Positions 1 through 7,195 of a stretch of 11,352 nucleotides of DNA are shown here, piece after piece. The stretch comes from an uncultured Erysipelotrichaceae bacterium (lineage in GTDB: Bacteria > Bacillota_I > Bacilli_A > Erysipelotrichales > Erysipelotrichaceae). The notes under the pieces were generated by a model that saw nothing but the letters and a program-made list of their open reading frames with translations, was not told where the DNA came from and did no database searches. Numbering within the stretch: the stretch's first letter is position 1; the number at the start of each line of letters is the position of its first letter. Made by a program: the position numbers and the translations under genes. The DNA lies in assembly GCA_902782955.1 (NCBI GenBank), contig CACZPD010000161.1:1-11352 (forward strand), in the 5' to 3' direction.

Positions 1-194
1 ATGAAATCCGCATCTTTCAGAACGTTGACAGCATCGAGAACATCATTGACGATGATCCTCGCAATACCGAAATCTTTTGTTTCCGCAAGAGACAGCGCAC
101 GCATATCAATACTATGCTTTGCGAGAACGCTTGTCATCTTCTGCAGTCTGCCTGGTTTGTTTTCCAGAAATACAGAGATTTGCTTAATGCTCAT
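1..194 (-). CDS. ACT-domain protein, partial (3' end outside window)
   Basis: The first 64 residues are visible on the minus strand, starting MSIKQISVFLENKPGRLQKM. This is the classic start of an ACT domain: a beta strand, then the N/K-P-G-R-L turn where amino acids usually bind, then a helix. The next segment (HSIDMRALSLAETKDFGIAR) fits the second and third strands. The ATG at 194 is set by a strong GGAGGA site just upstream, 12 bases after the stop of the ligase gene. Small ACT proteins of this kind often sit beside phenylacetate-CoA ligase and indolepyruvate oxidoreductase genes in anaerobic Firmicutes. I infer that it senses an amino acid, probably aromatic, and adjusts this pathway, but ligand and partner are not shown by the sequence. 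The C-terminal part runs off the left edge, so total length and any second ACT domain are unknown. Confidence 0.9.
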   Translation of the reverse strand, partial: MSIKQISVFLENKPGRLQKMTSVLAKHSIDMRALSLAETKDFGIARIIVNDVLDAVNVLKDADF

Positions 195-206
195 GATATC
201 CTCCGA

Positions 207-1508
207 TCAGATCTTTCTCTTATCGATAACACGAACTGCTTTGCCTTCACTTCTGGCAATGGACTTCGGCGCAACCAGTGTGACTTTCGCACGGATACCC
301 AGCATGGAGCGCAGGGCTTCAACCAGTGCTTTCTGTCTCTCTTCGATCTCACCTACATTATCCGTGAACATTTCGTTTGTCATTTCGACTTCTACATTCA
401 GTGTATCAGTATTATTCACACGGTCAACAATGATCTGATAATTGGACTGATAACCCTGGTTGAGAAGAACGGTTTCGATCTGGCTCGGGAACACGTTGAC
501 ACCGCGGATGATCAGCATGTCATCGCTGCGTCCCTTCGGCTTGGACATTTTGATGTGCGTACGTCCGCAGGAACATTTTTCGCGTGACAGTGTACAGATA
601 TCCCTTGTACGGTAGCGCAGAAGGGGGAATGCCTCTTTATCGAGAGCTGTGAATACCAGTTCGCCCTGGGCGCCTTCCGGCAGCACTTCCAGTGTCTCCG
701 GATCAATGATCTCCGGCAGGAAGTGGTCTTCATTGATATGCATGCCGTCCTGTGCGGAACAGCCGAAGGCAACGCCGGGTCCTGACAGTTCTGTCAGTCC
801 GTAAATATCGTATGCCTTGATACCGAGTGTCTTTTCGATATCCATACGCATTTCCTCGGACCATGCCTCAGCGCCGAAGATGCCGGCTTTGAGCGGAATA
901 TCATCCGGTCCGTAGCCCATTTCCTTCATCCGTTCCCCGAGATACGCCGCATAGCTCGGTGTGCAGCAGAGAATGGTAGTAGAAAGGTCCATGATGAACA
1001 TGATCTGACGGTCTGTATTGCCTGAACTTGTCGGGACTGTCAGACAGCCGACTTTGTGCGAACCGCCGTTCAGTCCGGGTCCGCCTGTGAACAGACCATA
1101 TCCATAGGAAACCTGACAGACATCTTCATCTGTACCGCCGGCTGCCATGATCGCACGTGCGCAGCAGTCTTCCCATAAATCAATGTCCTTCAAGGTATAA
1201 AATGCGACAACGCGCTTTCCTGTTGTCCCGGAAGTTGACTGGATACGGACACAGTCCTTCAGCGGTTTGCCCATGAGTCCGTAAGGATAGGCTTCACGAA
1301 GATCAGCCTTGCTGAGAAACGGGAGCTTCGAAATGTCATCAACCGATTTGATATCATCCGGTGTAACACCTTTTTCTTCCATTTTCTTACGGTAATAAGG
1401 CACATTGTCCCATACGTGCTGAACCTGTCGAATTAGTTTTTCATCCTGTAGTTTCCGGATCTCCTCACGCGGTGCGCATTCGATCTCTTTCTGATAATAT
1501 CTTTCCAT
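207..1508 (-). CDS. paaK: Phenylacetate-CoA ligase family protein (AMP-forming)
   Basis: This 433-residue protein has the usual length of PaaK-type ligases, which join an aryl-acetate (phenylacetate, perhaps indoleacetate) to CoA through an acyl-adenylate. Visible motifs in order: the nucleotide-binding loop STSGTTGKR (residues 91–99), YGLTE (236–240), YRTRD (299–303), a CSCGR element (312–316) and the hinge region GRSDDMLIIRGVNVFPSQIE (326–345) that leads into the C-terminal domain. A longer reading frame would add 14 residues, but the ATG at 1508 follows a GGAAGGGAG ribosome site, so I chose that start. It lies 47 bases after iorB and 12 before the ACT gene, in one operon. The IorAB context indicates an arylacetyl-CoA substrate. 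Whether it makes or breaks the CoA ester in vivo cannot be told from sequence. Family assignment is firm; exact substrate is inferred. Confidence 0.92.
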   Translation of the reverse strand: MERYYQKEIECAPREEIRKLQDEKLIRQVQHVWDNVPYYRKKMEEKGVTPDDIKSVDDISKLPFLSKADLREAYPYGLMGKPLKDCVRIQSTSGTTGKRVVAFYTLKDIDLWEDCCARAIMAAGGTDEDVCQVSYGYGLFTGGPGLNGGSHKVGCLTVPTSSGNTDRQIMFIMDLSTTILCCTPSYAAYLGERMKEMGYGPDDIPLKAGIFGAEAWSEEMRMDIEKTLGIKAYDIYGLTELSGPGVAFGCSAQDGMHINEDHFLPEIIDPETLEVLPEGAQGELVFTALDKEAFPLLRYRTRDICTLSREKCSCGRTHIKMSKPKGRSDDMLIIRGVNVFPSQIETVLLNQGYQSNYQIIVDRVNNTDTLNVEVEMTNEMFTDNVGEIEERQKALVEALRSMLGIRAKVTLVAPKSIARSEGKAVRVIDKRKI

Positions 1509-1555
1509 GGTCTCTCCCTTCCAACGGTTTTCACCGGAAAAATATAACAATTACT

Positions 1556-2131
1556 TTACTCTGTCTCTCTTCCTAAAGCAAACGCTTTTTTATTCATTTC
1601 AATGAATCTCTGCGGAACGATTGCCTCCAGGGATGCCATCCAGGCCTCTTCCGGAATGTCGAAGTAATGAGACAGCCGGCCCATCAGCACCATGTTTACA
1701 GCTTTGGAGGAACCGACCTTTTCGGCAATTGACAGACAGTCAAGTGCATCGATCCGGGCACCGGTATCCTTCATTTTCTGAATGATATTCTCCGGATATA
1801 CTGCCGCGCCGGTAATGACCGGCATCGGGTCGATCTGCTGGGTATTTGTAACGATGACACCGTCCTCTTTCAGGAAGGGGAGGCATCTAGCCGCTTCGAG
1901 CGCTTCGAAGGAAACGATGTAATCCGCTTCTCCCCGGTCGATGACCGGTGAATAGACTTTATCCCCGAAACGTACATAAGTAACGACACTGCCGCCGCGC
2001 TGGCTCATGCCGTGAACTTCAGAGACTTTGACATCATAGCCCTGTGCGAGCAGAAGATGGCCGATCAGTTTGCTGGCAAGCAGGGAACCCTGTCCGCCGA
2101 CACCGACGATCATAATATTCTTTGTTTCCAT
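1556..2131 (-). CDS. iorB: Indolepyruvate ferredoxin oxidoreductase, beta subunit
   Basis: The 191-residue protein is the smaller subunit of indolepyruvate:ferredoxin oxidoreductase and consists of one pyruvate-ferredoxin-oxidoreductase gamma-type domain. The N-terminal IMIVGVGGQGS (glycine-rich loop, residues 10–15) and the EVHGMSQRGG stretch (38–47) are family hallmarks. With IorA it oxidatively decarboxylates aryl-pyruvates to aryl-acetyl-CoA, CO2 and reduced ferredoxin in the cytoplasm. A longer open frame extends 19 residues upstream, but the ATG at 2131 has an AGAGGAGGCG site at good distance and begins one base after the iorA stop (TGA-T-ATG). The ribosome site is therefore inside the last iorA codons, and translation of the two subunits is probably coupled, fitting a fixed subunit ratio. 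Confidence 0.95.
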   Translation of the reverse strand: METKNIMIVGVGGQGSLLASKLIGHLLLAQGYDVKVSEVHGMSQRGGSVVTYVRFGDKVYSPVIDRGEADYIVSFEALEAARCLPFLKEDGVIVTNTQQIDPMPVITGAAVYPENIIQKMKDTGARIDALDCLSIAEKVGSSKAVNMVLMGRLSHYFDIPEEAWMASLEAIVPQRFIEMNKKAFALGRETE

Positions 2132-2132
2132 A

Positions 2133-3890
2133 TCACGCCTCCTCTGTGGATTCGAACGCATCGAATCTGCACATCTGGCTGCAGACACCGCAGCCTACGC
2201 ATAATGTATTGTCGATGAATGCCTTGCCATTTTTGATGGATACAGCCGGGCATCCGATCTGCATGCAGGATCTGCATCCCACACATTTTTCCGGATTCAC
2301 TTTCAGCGGTGCTTTATGCTTTACATACTTGAGAAGGGCACAAGGTCTTCTGGAAATGATCACGGAAGGACCTTCATAAGCGAGTTCTTCTTTCAGGACC
2401 CGGTCACATTCCGCCAGATTGTACGGATCCGCAACACGGACATGGCTGAAACCCATGGAACGGCAGAGTGCTTCGAGGTCGATCTTGCCGGCCGGATCGC
2501 CTTTGATATTGTATCCGGTAGTCGGATTCTGCTGGTGTCCGGTCATGCCGGTGATGGAGTTATCCAGGATGATGATTGTGGAATTGGATTGGTTGTAGGC
2601 AACATTCGCAAGTCCTGTCATACCGGAGTGCATGAATGTGGAATCACCGATCACGGCTACTGTCTTTGATTCGCTGTCTTTGCCGAGGATCTTGTTGAAA
2701 CCATGCACGGCACCGATGGAAGCGCCCATGCAGAGCGTCATTTCGATCGCGCCGAGCGGTGCAACGGCACCGAGCGTATAACATCCGATATCACCGAGAA
2801 CGGTAACACGGTTCTTCTTCAGTGTGTAGAACATTCCTCTGTGCGGACAGCCGGCACACATGACAGGCGGCCGCATCGGGATCGTTTCATTCAGCGTACG
2901 GCCGGTTTTTGTTTCCCTGCCGAATGCTTCGCGGATCATATTCTGTGAGAATTCATAGATCATCGGAAGACGGTCCTTGCCGATCACATCGAGTCCGAGA
3001 GAACGGACATGGTTTTCAATGATCGGATCCAGTTCTTCCACGACTGCCAGCTGTTCAACTTCTGCCGCAAAGGAACGGATCAGCTGTTCCGGCAGGGGAT
3101 TGGTCATGCCGAGTTTAAGAACGGATACTTCATCTCCGAATACTTCCTTCACATACTGATAGGAAGTGGAAGAGGTGATGATGCCAAGCTTGTTTCCGCC
3201 TTTTTCGATGCGGTTGATGCCGGATGTTTCCGCAAAGGCTGTCAGTTTCTTTGTTCTTGCTTCCACGAACGGATGTCTTTTCAGGGCATTGCCCGGCATC
3301 ATGACATATTTTGCAATATTCTTTTCGTATTCCTTGACAGGTACTTCTCTTTCGGACAGGGAAACAACTGACTGGGAATGCGCGACTCTTGTACACATCT
3401 TCAGGAGAACCGGCGTATCGTATTCTTCGGAGATATCGTAGGCGAGTTTTGTAAAGGCAAGTGCTTCCTGGGAATCAGACGGTTCGAGCATCGGCACTTT
3501 TGCAGCAATCGCATGGTGACGGCTGTCCTGTTCATTCTGTGAGGAATGCATGCCCGGATCATCCGCTACCGCAATGACCATGCCGGCATTGACACCGGTA
3601 TAGGACATGGTATAAAGCGGGTCCGCCGCAACGTTCAGTCCGACATGCTTCTGGGCGCAGAAGGAACGTCTGCCTGCCAGGCTGGCGCCGAAAGCACTTT
3701 CCATCGCAACCTTTTCATTTGGTGCCCATTCGCAGTAAATCTCATCATATTTCGCTGCTTCTTCCGTGATCTCGGTACTGGGTGTGCCGGGATAACTGGA
3801 AATAAAACAAACTCCTGCTTCATAAAGACCGCGGGCCACGGCTTTATTGCCAAGCATGAGTTCTTTTTTTGTTTCGTTTTTAACTTCCAT
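2133..3890 (-). CDS. iorA: Indolepyruvate ferredoxin oxidoreductase, alpha subunit
   Basis: The 585-residue catalytic subunit carries the thiamine diphosphate site and iron-sulfur clusters. The N-terminal region (GLYEAGVCFISSYPGTPSTE) is the pyrimidine-binding domain typical of 2-oxoacid oxidoreductases. MCAGCPHRG (about 344–352) and GDSTF…N (about 415–433) form the diphosphate/metal-binding domain; GDS in place of the usual GDG is, from memory, normal in IorA. The C-terminus is a two-cluster ferredoxin domain: cysteines 536, 539, 542 and 547 (CxxCxxCxxxxCP, unusual spacing seen in this family) and 564, 567, 570 and 574 (CxxCxxCxxxC). The open frame allows MEEIS, but GGAGGA precedes the ATG at 3890 with 7-base spacing, so that start is better. 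It is the first gene of the leftward iorA–iorB–paaK–ACT operon and diverges from alaS. Confidence 0.96.
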   Translation of the reverse strand: MEVKNETKKELMLGNKAVARGLYEAGVCFISSYPGTPSTEITEEAAKYDEIYCEWAPNEKVAMESAFGASLAGRRSFCAQKHVGLNVAADPLYTMSYTGVNAGMVIAVADDPGMHSSQNEQDSRHHAIAAKVPMLEPSDSQEALAFTKLAYDISEEYDTPVLLKMCTRVAHSQSVVSLSEREVPVKEYEKNIAKYVMMPGNALKRHPFVEARTKKLTAFAETSGINRIEKGGNKLGIITSSTSYQYVKEVFGDEVSVLKLGMTNPLPEQLIRSFAAEVEQLAVVEELDPIIENHVRSLGLDVIGKDRLPMIYEFSQNMIREAFGRETKTGRTLNETIPMRPPVMCAGCPHRGMFYTLKKNRVTVLGDIGCYTLGAVAPLGAIEMTLCMGASIGAVHGFNKILGKDSESKTVAVIGDSTFMHSGMTGLANVAYNQSNSTIIILDNSITGMTGHQQNPTTGYNIKGDPAGKIDLEALCRSMGFSHVRVADPYNLAECDRVLKEELAYEGPSVIISRRPCALLKYVKHKAPLKVNPEKCVGCRSCMQIGCPAVSIKNGKAFIDNTLCVGCGVCSQMCRFDAFESTEEA

Positions 3891-3917
3891 CGAGATTTCC
3901 TCCATAGTATTAGGAAT

Positions 3918-3946
3918 ATCTTATAAAAAAGTCTCCATTTACACAA
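3918..3946 (-). promoter_or_regulatory. Candidate promoter for the iorA operon
   Basis: Reading leftward, TTGTGT (plus-strand 3941–3946) lies 17 bases from TAAGAT (3918–3923), which overlaps an alternative TATAAG hexamer. A start near 3911 would give a leader of roughly 20 bases before the iorA ATG, just long enough for its GGAGGA site. Both hexamers are weak matches, so this is only a positional candidate. It is placed back-to-back with the proposed alaS promoter. Confidence 0.35.
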
Positions 3947-3954
3947 TGATTTTC

Positions 3955-3983
3955 TTTATTTCGTGCCAAATCAATGGTAAAAT
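3955..3983 (+). promoter_or_regulatory. Candidate promoter for alaS T-box transcript
   Basis: TAAAAT at 3978–3983 matches the -10 consensus in five of six bases. A poor -35 candidate, TTTATT, sits 17 bases upstream. The predicted start (about 3990) falls just ahead of the T-box stem I, which is where transcription should begin. Confidence rests mostly on position and on the -10. Confidence 0.45.
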
Positions 3984-4000
3984 ATTCCGCGTTAAAGCTA

Positions 4001-4202
4001 TGACGGAGAATAAGTAGTGCGGTGTTCCTGTTGCAGAGAGCAGGCGGCGGTGAAAGCCTGTACGGACATCGAAACGAAGCTCTCTCCACCAGCGCGCTTA
4101 ATAGGCGACGCTCCCCGGCGTTAAGGGTCAATTAAGGTGCATGCTCCGCATGAACCAGGATGGTACCGCGTTCTTACGTTCCTGGATGTTGGTGCTTTTT
4201 TT
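4001..4202 (+). promoter_or_regulatory. T-box riboswitch, alanine-specific, controlling alaS
   Basis: This leader RNA reads the charging state of tRNA-Ala. Stem I closes with GGAGA (4005–4009) against TCTCC (4083–4087). Above it is the specifier loop with AGTA (4013–4016) on the left and GAA followed by GCT (4079–4081), an alanine codon, on the right. The conserved AGAGAG (4035–4040) and a distal hairpin CAGGC…GCCTG with a GGTG-containing loop follow the standard layout. The T-box sequence AGGATGGTACCGCG (4157–4170) differs from the textbook consensus by one base. Its TGGT (4161–4164) can pair with the 3' ACCA of uncharged tRNA, the last U matching discriminator A73 usual for tRNA-Ala. Uncharged tRNA-Ala should stabilise the antiterminator and allow alaS transcription. 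Together with the non-coding promoter segments this accounts for the stretch of more than 300 bases without a gene. Confidence 0.95.
4148..4202 (+). terminator. T-box regulated terminator before alaS
   Basis: CCAGGA (4155–4160) pairs perfectly with TCCTGG (4180–4185). The stem can extend with AA/TT and GCA (4148–4150) against TGC (4193–4195), separated by a bulge and an internal loop. Seven T follow at 4196–4202. The inner arm overlaps the T-box sequence, so this and the antiterminator compete. The extended pairing is imperfect and I could not compute its energy. Confidence 0.6.
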
Positions 4203-4219
4203 ATTAGGAGGTATTGAAA

Positions 4220-6859
4220 ATGAGTACAAAACAATTAACCGGTGATCAGGTCAGACAGATGTTCCTGGATTTCTTTGCTTCAAAGGGATCCATGATCGAA
4301 CCGGGAGCCAGTCTGATCCCGCATAACGATCCGACGCTGCTGTGGATCAACGCCGGCGTATCTGCATTAAAAAAGTATTTTGACGGAACGGAGAAACCTG
4401 CCTGCAACAGAATTGCAAACGCCCAGAAGTCCATCCGTACAAACGATATCGAAAATGTCGGCAAAACAGCCAGACATCATACTTTCTTCGAAATGCTCGG
4501 CAACTTCAGCATCGGCGACTACTTCAAACAGGAAGCGATCCCGTGGGCATGGGAATTCCTGACAAGTCCGGAATGGATCGGTTTTGATCCGGAAAAGCTG
4601 TATGTTACCGTTTATCCGGATGATCAGGAAGCTTATGACCTCTGGATCAAAGTCGGCATGAACCCGAAGCATATCCATAAATCCTATGACAACTTCTGGG
4701 AGATCGGCGAAGGGCCGGGCGGACCGGATACCGAGATCTATTATGACCGCGGACCGGAATATGATCCGCAGGGACTCGGCGAGAAACTCTTCTTTGAAGA
4801 TATGGAAAATGACAGATATATCGAAACATGGAATATCGTCTTCTCCCAGTATGACTGCCGTCCGGGTGAAAAACCGCGTTCCGAATACAAGGAGCTGCCG
4901 CAGAAGAACATCGATACCGGTATGGGTCTCGAGCGTCTTGTATGCCTGATCCAGAACGGCGAAACGAACTTTGACACAGATCTGTTTCTGCCGGTCATCC
5001 GGGCAACGGAAAAGATCGCAAAGCATTCCTATGATGAAAAAGAATACAAGATGGCATACCGTGTCATCGCTGACCATATCCGTACTGTAACTTTCGCGCT
5101 TTCCGACGGCGCTACATTCTCCAATGAAGGCCGCGGCTATGTCCTGAGACGTGTCCTGCGCAGAGCTGTACGCTACGGCATCAAGCTTGGTATTGAAGGC
5201 AGCTTCATGTACCAGCTGGTCAAAGTCGTTGCGGAAAACATGAAGGGCTATTATCCGTACCTGCTCGACAGAGTGGACCTCGTAAGCCGTCTTGTGAAAA
5301 CAGAGGAAGAATCCTTCCATAAGACACTCATCTTCGGTGAAAACCTCCTCAATGACGCTCTTGCGGCACATAAGGACACAAAGAAACTTCCGGGTGATGT
5401 GGTATTCAAACTGTACGATACTTACGGATTCCCGAAGGAACTGACCAGCGAGATCGCGGAAGATGCCGGTTATGAAGTCGACAGCGAAGGATTTGAAAAG
5501 GCGATGGCTGAACAGCGTGAACGTGCGAAGAACGCGCGCGCTGATGCCCAGTCCATGTCCTCCCAGTCCAAAGACCTGATGGATTTCGAAGAAAAATCAG
5601 AATTTATCGGTTATACGGAAGCATCCTGCAAAGCAACTGTCATCGGTCTGTTCAAGGACGGCGTCAAAGTGGATGAAATAACTGATGAAGGCGATATCAT
5701 CCTTGATCAGACATGCTTCTATGCGGAATCAGGCGGACAGTGCGCTGATACCGGATGGATCCGCAGCGATGCATGCGTATGCGAAGTTACAGATGTCAAG
5801 AAAGCGCCGCATCAGCAGCACCTGCATCATGTACGTGTTGAAAGAGGCAGCGTCAAACTTGGTGATGTTGTTGAAGCGGAATACAACTATGAAGACCGCC
5901 AGCTGACCCGGGCAAACCATTCGTCCCTGCATCTCCTCCAGGCAGCCCTGCGTGAGATCGTAGGTACGCATGTAGCACAAGCTGGTTCCTACAACGGTCC
6001 GAAATACGGACGTTTCGATTTCACGCATTATGAAAAACTTACAGAAGAACAGATCGAACAGGTCGAGGAAAGAGTCAATGAGATGATCCTCGCGGATGTC
6101 CCGGTACAGACGGAAGTCCTTCCGGTCGAGGAAGCCAAGAAGACCGGCGCCATCGCGCTGTTCGATGAAAAATACGGTGACAGCGTCCGCGTAGTATCCA
6201 TGGGTGAATTCTCCAAGGAATTCTGCGGCGGAACACATGTCAGCCATACCGGCAACCTCGGTACATTCAAGATCGTTTCCGAGGAATCCATCGGTTCCGG
6301 CATCAGACGTATTACAAGCGTGACCCGCAAGGAAGCATATAAGGCATTCAAGCACGAGGAAGAACTGCTGAAGAACGCGTGCCGCAAGATCAAGGCCCAG
6401 ACACCGGAAGCACTTGAGGAAAAGATCGCCCAGCTCCAGACCGAAATGGCTGAACTCAGAAAAGAAAACGAGCTCAGCAAGCAGAAGGCAATGCTCGCTG
6501 AAGCAGTAAGCATGCTCGCGAAGAAGGAAGAGATCAACGGCATCCAGTGCCTGTTCCTGAAGTTCAAAGACCGTGACAACGGCGGACTGAAAGCATTCGC
6601 GGAAAATATGCGCAACCGTATGGAAAACAGCTTCGTATTCCTTGCCAACGAAAAGGACGGCAAAGTCACATTCGTTGCGGCAAGTTCCAAGGCCGCGATT
6701 GCCAAGGGTCTGAAGGCCGGTGACCTTGTCAAAAAGGCTGCCCAGCTGGCAGGCGGAAACGGCGGCGGACGTCCGGATATGGCACAGGCCGGCGGAAAAG
6801 ACGCGGGCAGGATCGACGAAGCGATCGCACTGCTGAAAGAGTGCGTTCTGAAAGCCTGA
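4220..6859 (+). CDS. alaS: Alanyl-tRNA synthetase
   Basis: The 879-residue enzyme charges tRNA-Ala and has full family length. The N-terminal catalytic domain shows DPTLLWINAG, QKSIRTNDIENVG and RHHTFFEMLGNFSIGDYF (about 85–102); the short QKSIRTNDIENVG form is the Bacillus type. GMGLERL lies near 234–240. The editing domain carries the metal-binding HxxxH (NHSSLH, His567 and His571) and the CGGTH motif (Cys669, His673), so removal of mischarged serine or glycine should work. A charged helical stretch (about 730–770) leads to the C-terminal C-Ala domain with GGNGGGRPDMAQAGG (845–859). A TTG six bases upstream is in frame, but the AGGAGG at 4206–4211 fits the ATG at 4220 best. Expression is controlled by the T-box leader just upstream. 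It heads the rightward cluster. Confidence 0.99.
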   Translation: MSTKQLTGDQVRQMFLDFFASKGSMIEPGASLIPHNDPTLLWINAGVSALKKYFDGTEKPACNRIANAQKSIRTNDIENVGKTARHHTFFEMLGNFSIGDYFKQEAIPWAWEFLTSPEWIGFDPEKLYVTVYPDDQEAYDLWIKVGMNPKHIHKSYDNFWEIGEGPGGPDTEIYYDRGPEYDPQGLGEKLFFEDMENDRYIETWNIVFSQYDCRPGEKPRSEYKELPQKNIDTGMGLERLVCLIQNGETNFDTDLFLPVIRATEKIAKHSYDEKEYKMAYRVIADHIRTVTFALSDGATFSNEGRGYVLRRVLRRAVRYGIKLGIEGSFMYQLVKVVAENMKGYYPYLLDRVDLVSRLVKTEEESFHKTLIFGENLLNDALAAHKDTKKLPGDVVFKLYDTYGFPKELTSEIAEDAGYEVDSEGFEKAMAEQRERAKNARADAQSMSSQSKDLMDFEEKSEFIGYTEASCKATVIGLFKDGVKVDEITDEGDIILDQTCFYAESGGQCADTGWIRSDACVCEVTDVKKAPHQQHLHHVRVERGSVKLGDVVEAEYNYEDRQLTRANHSSLHLLQAALREIVGTHVAQAGSYNGPKYGRFDFTHYEKLTEEQIEQVEERVNEMILADVPVQTEVLPVEEAKKTGAIALFDEKYGDSVRVVSMGEFSKEFCGGTHVSHTGNLGTFKIVSEESIGSGIRRITSVTRKEAYKAFKHEEELLKNACRKIKAQTPEALEEKIAQLQTEMAELRKENELSKQKAMLAEAVSMLAKKEEINGIQCLFLKFKDRDNGGLKAFAENMRNRMENSFVFLANEKDGKVTFVAASSKAAIAKGLKAGDLVKKAAQLAGGNGGGRPDMAQAGGKDAGRIDEAIALLKECVLKA

Positions 6860-6875
6860 TTGTCCCGATTCTCTG

Positions 6876-6904
6876 TGTACTTTTCAGCATGTTTGGAATA
6901 AAAT
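6876..6904 (+). promoter_or_regulatory. Candidate internal promoter before ireB
   Basis: The 66-base gap after alaS contains TAAAAT at 6899–6904 with a poor -35 candidate TGTACT 17 bases upstream. The ten bases TAAAATATTC are identical to those at the proposed alaS -10. GAATA-AAA-TATTC (6896–6908) is also a small inverted repeat. Transcription would begin almost at the ribosome site, giving a very short leader. I see no clear terminator after alaS, so read-through is equally possible. Confidence 0.3.
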
Positions 6905-6925
6905 ATTCTAAAAGGGGGTGTTATT

Positions 6926-7195
6926 ATGTCTTTCCATGATAATACAAATCCAGTAACCGTCAGTTTTAATGCGGAAGAGATCAGAAGAGAGAATATTCAT
7001 GAAGTTCTCAGGCATGTTGAAAGAGCACTGAAAGAAAGAGGATACAATCCGATCAATCAGCTTTCCGGCTATCTGATCTCCAATGATCCTGCATACATTT
7101 CCAGTCATAATAATGCCCGCAGCATTATTCAGTCTGTAGAGCGGCATGAGATCATTGAAGAACTGGTACGTTTTTACTTAGAGGAAAAGAAATAA
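6926..7195 (+). CDS. ireB: IreB family regulatory phosphoprotein (UPF0297)
   Basis: The 89-residue protein matches the IreB/UPF0297 family throughout: GYNPINQ (39–45), [12 protein letters not shown] (47–58), NNAR (62–65) and a C-terminal [11 protein letters not shown] helix. In Enterococcus faecalis, IreB is phosphorylated on N-terminal threonines by the PASTA kinase IreK and dampens cephalosporin resistance. It is a small cytoplasmic dimer without enzymatic motifs. Here the N-terminus has Thr7 and Thr11, with His at position 4. A strong AAGGGGGTG ribosome site at 6912–6920 sets the start. The stop TAA is followed immediately by the ATG of ruvX, and the order alaS–ireB–ruvX–DUF1292 is conserved across Firmicutes. 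Family assignment is certain; the kinase that targets it is not in this window. Confidence 0.95.
   Translation: MSFHDNTNPVTVSFNAEEIRRENIHEVLRHVERALKERGYNPINQLSGYLISNDPAYISSHNNARSIIQSVERHEIIEELVRFYLEEKK

Noticed and set aside
1..438. Plus-strand open frame at the left edge
   Set aside because: It is antisense to the ACT-domain gene and the ligase, and its product is low-complexity Ser/Thr/Ile-rich, typical of a shadow frame.
1509..1550. 14-residue N-terminal extension of the ligase (MLYFSGENRWKGET)
   Set aside because: The internal ATG has the better ribosome site and gives the normal family N-terminus. The region also contains only a tiny CGGT-GAAA-ACCG hairpin, too weak to report as a feature.
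2500..2700. GDS instead of GDG in the IorA thiamine diphosphate motif
   Set aside because: Indolepyruvate oxidoreductases usually carry GDS here, so it is not a loss of function.
4220..4600. Apparent deletion of the GGKH residues seen in E. coli AlaRS near QKSIRTNDIENVG
   Set aside because: Bacillus subtilis AlaRS, as I recall it, has the same short form (QKAIRTNDIENVG), so this is lineage-normal.
4367..5371. Long minus-strand open frame (334 codons) inside alaS
   Set aside because: It lies fully antisense to well-conserved AlaRS sequence, matches no family I recognise, and is the kind of shadow frame produced by codon bias.
5729..6732. Two further minus-strand frames (208 and 234 codons) opposite the AlaRS editing and C-terminal domains
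   Set aside because: Serine/phenylalanine-rich or patternless products that overlap each other and the certain alaS gene; no ribosome sites or family motifs seen.
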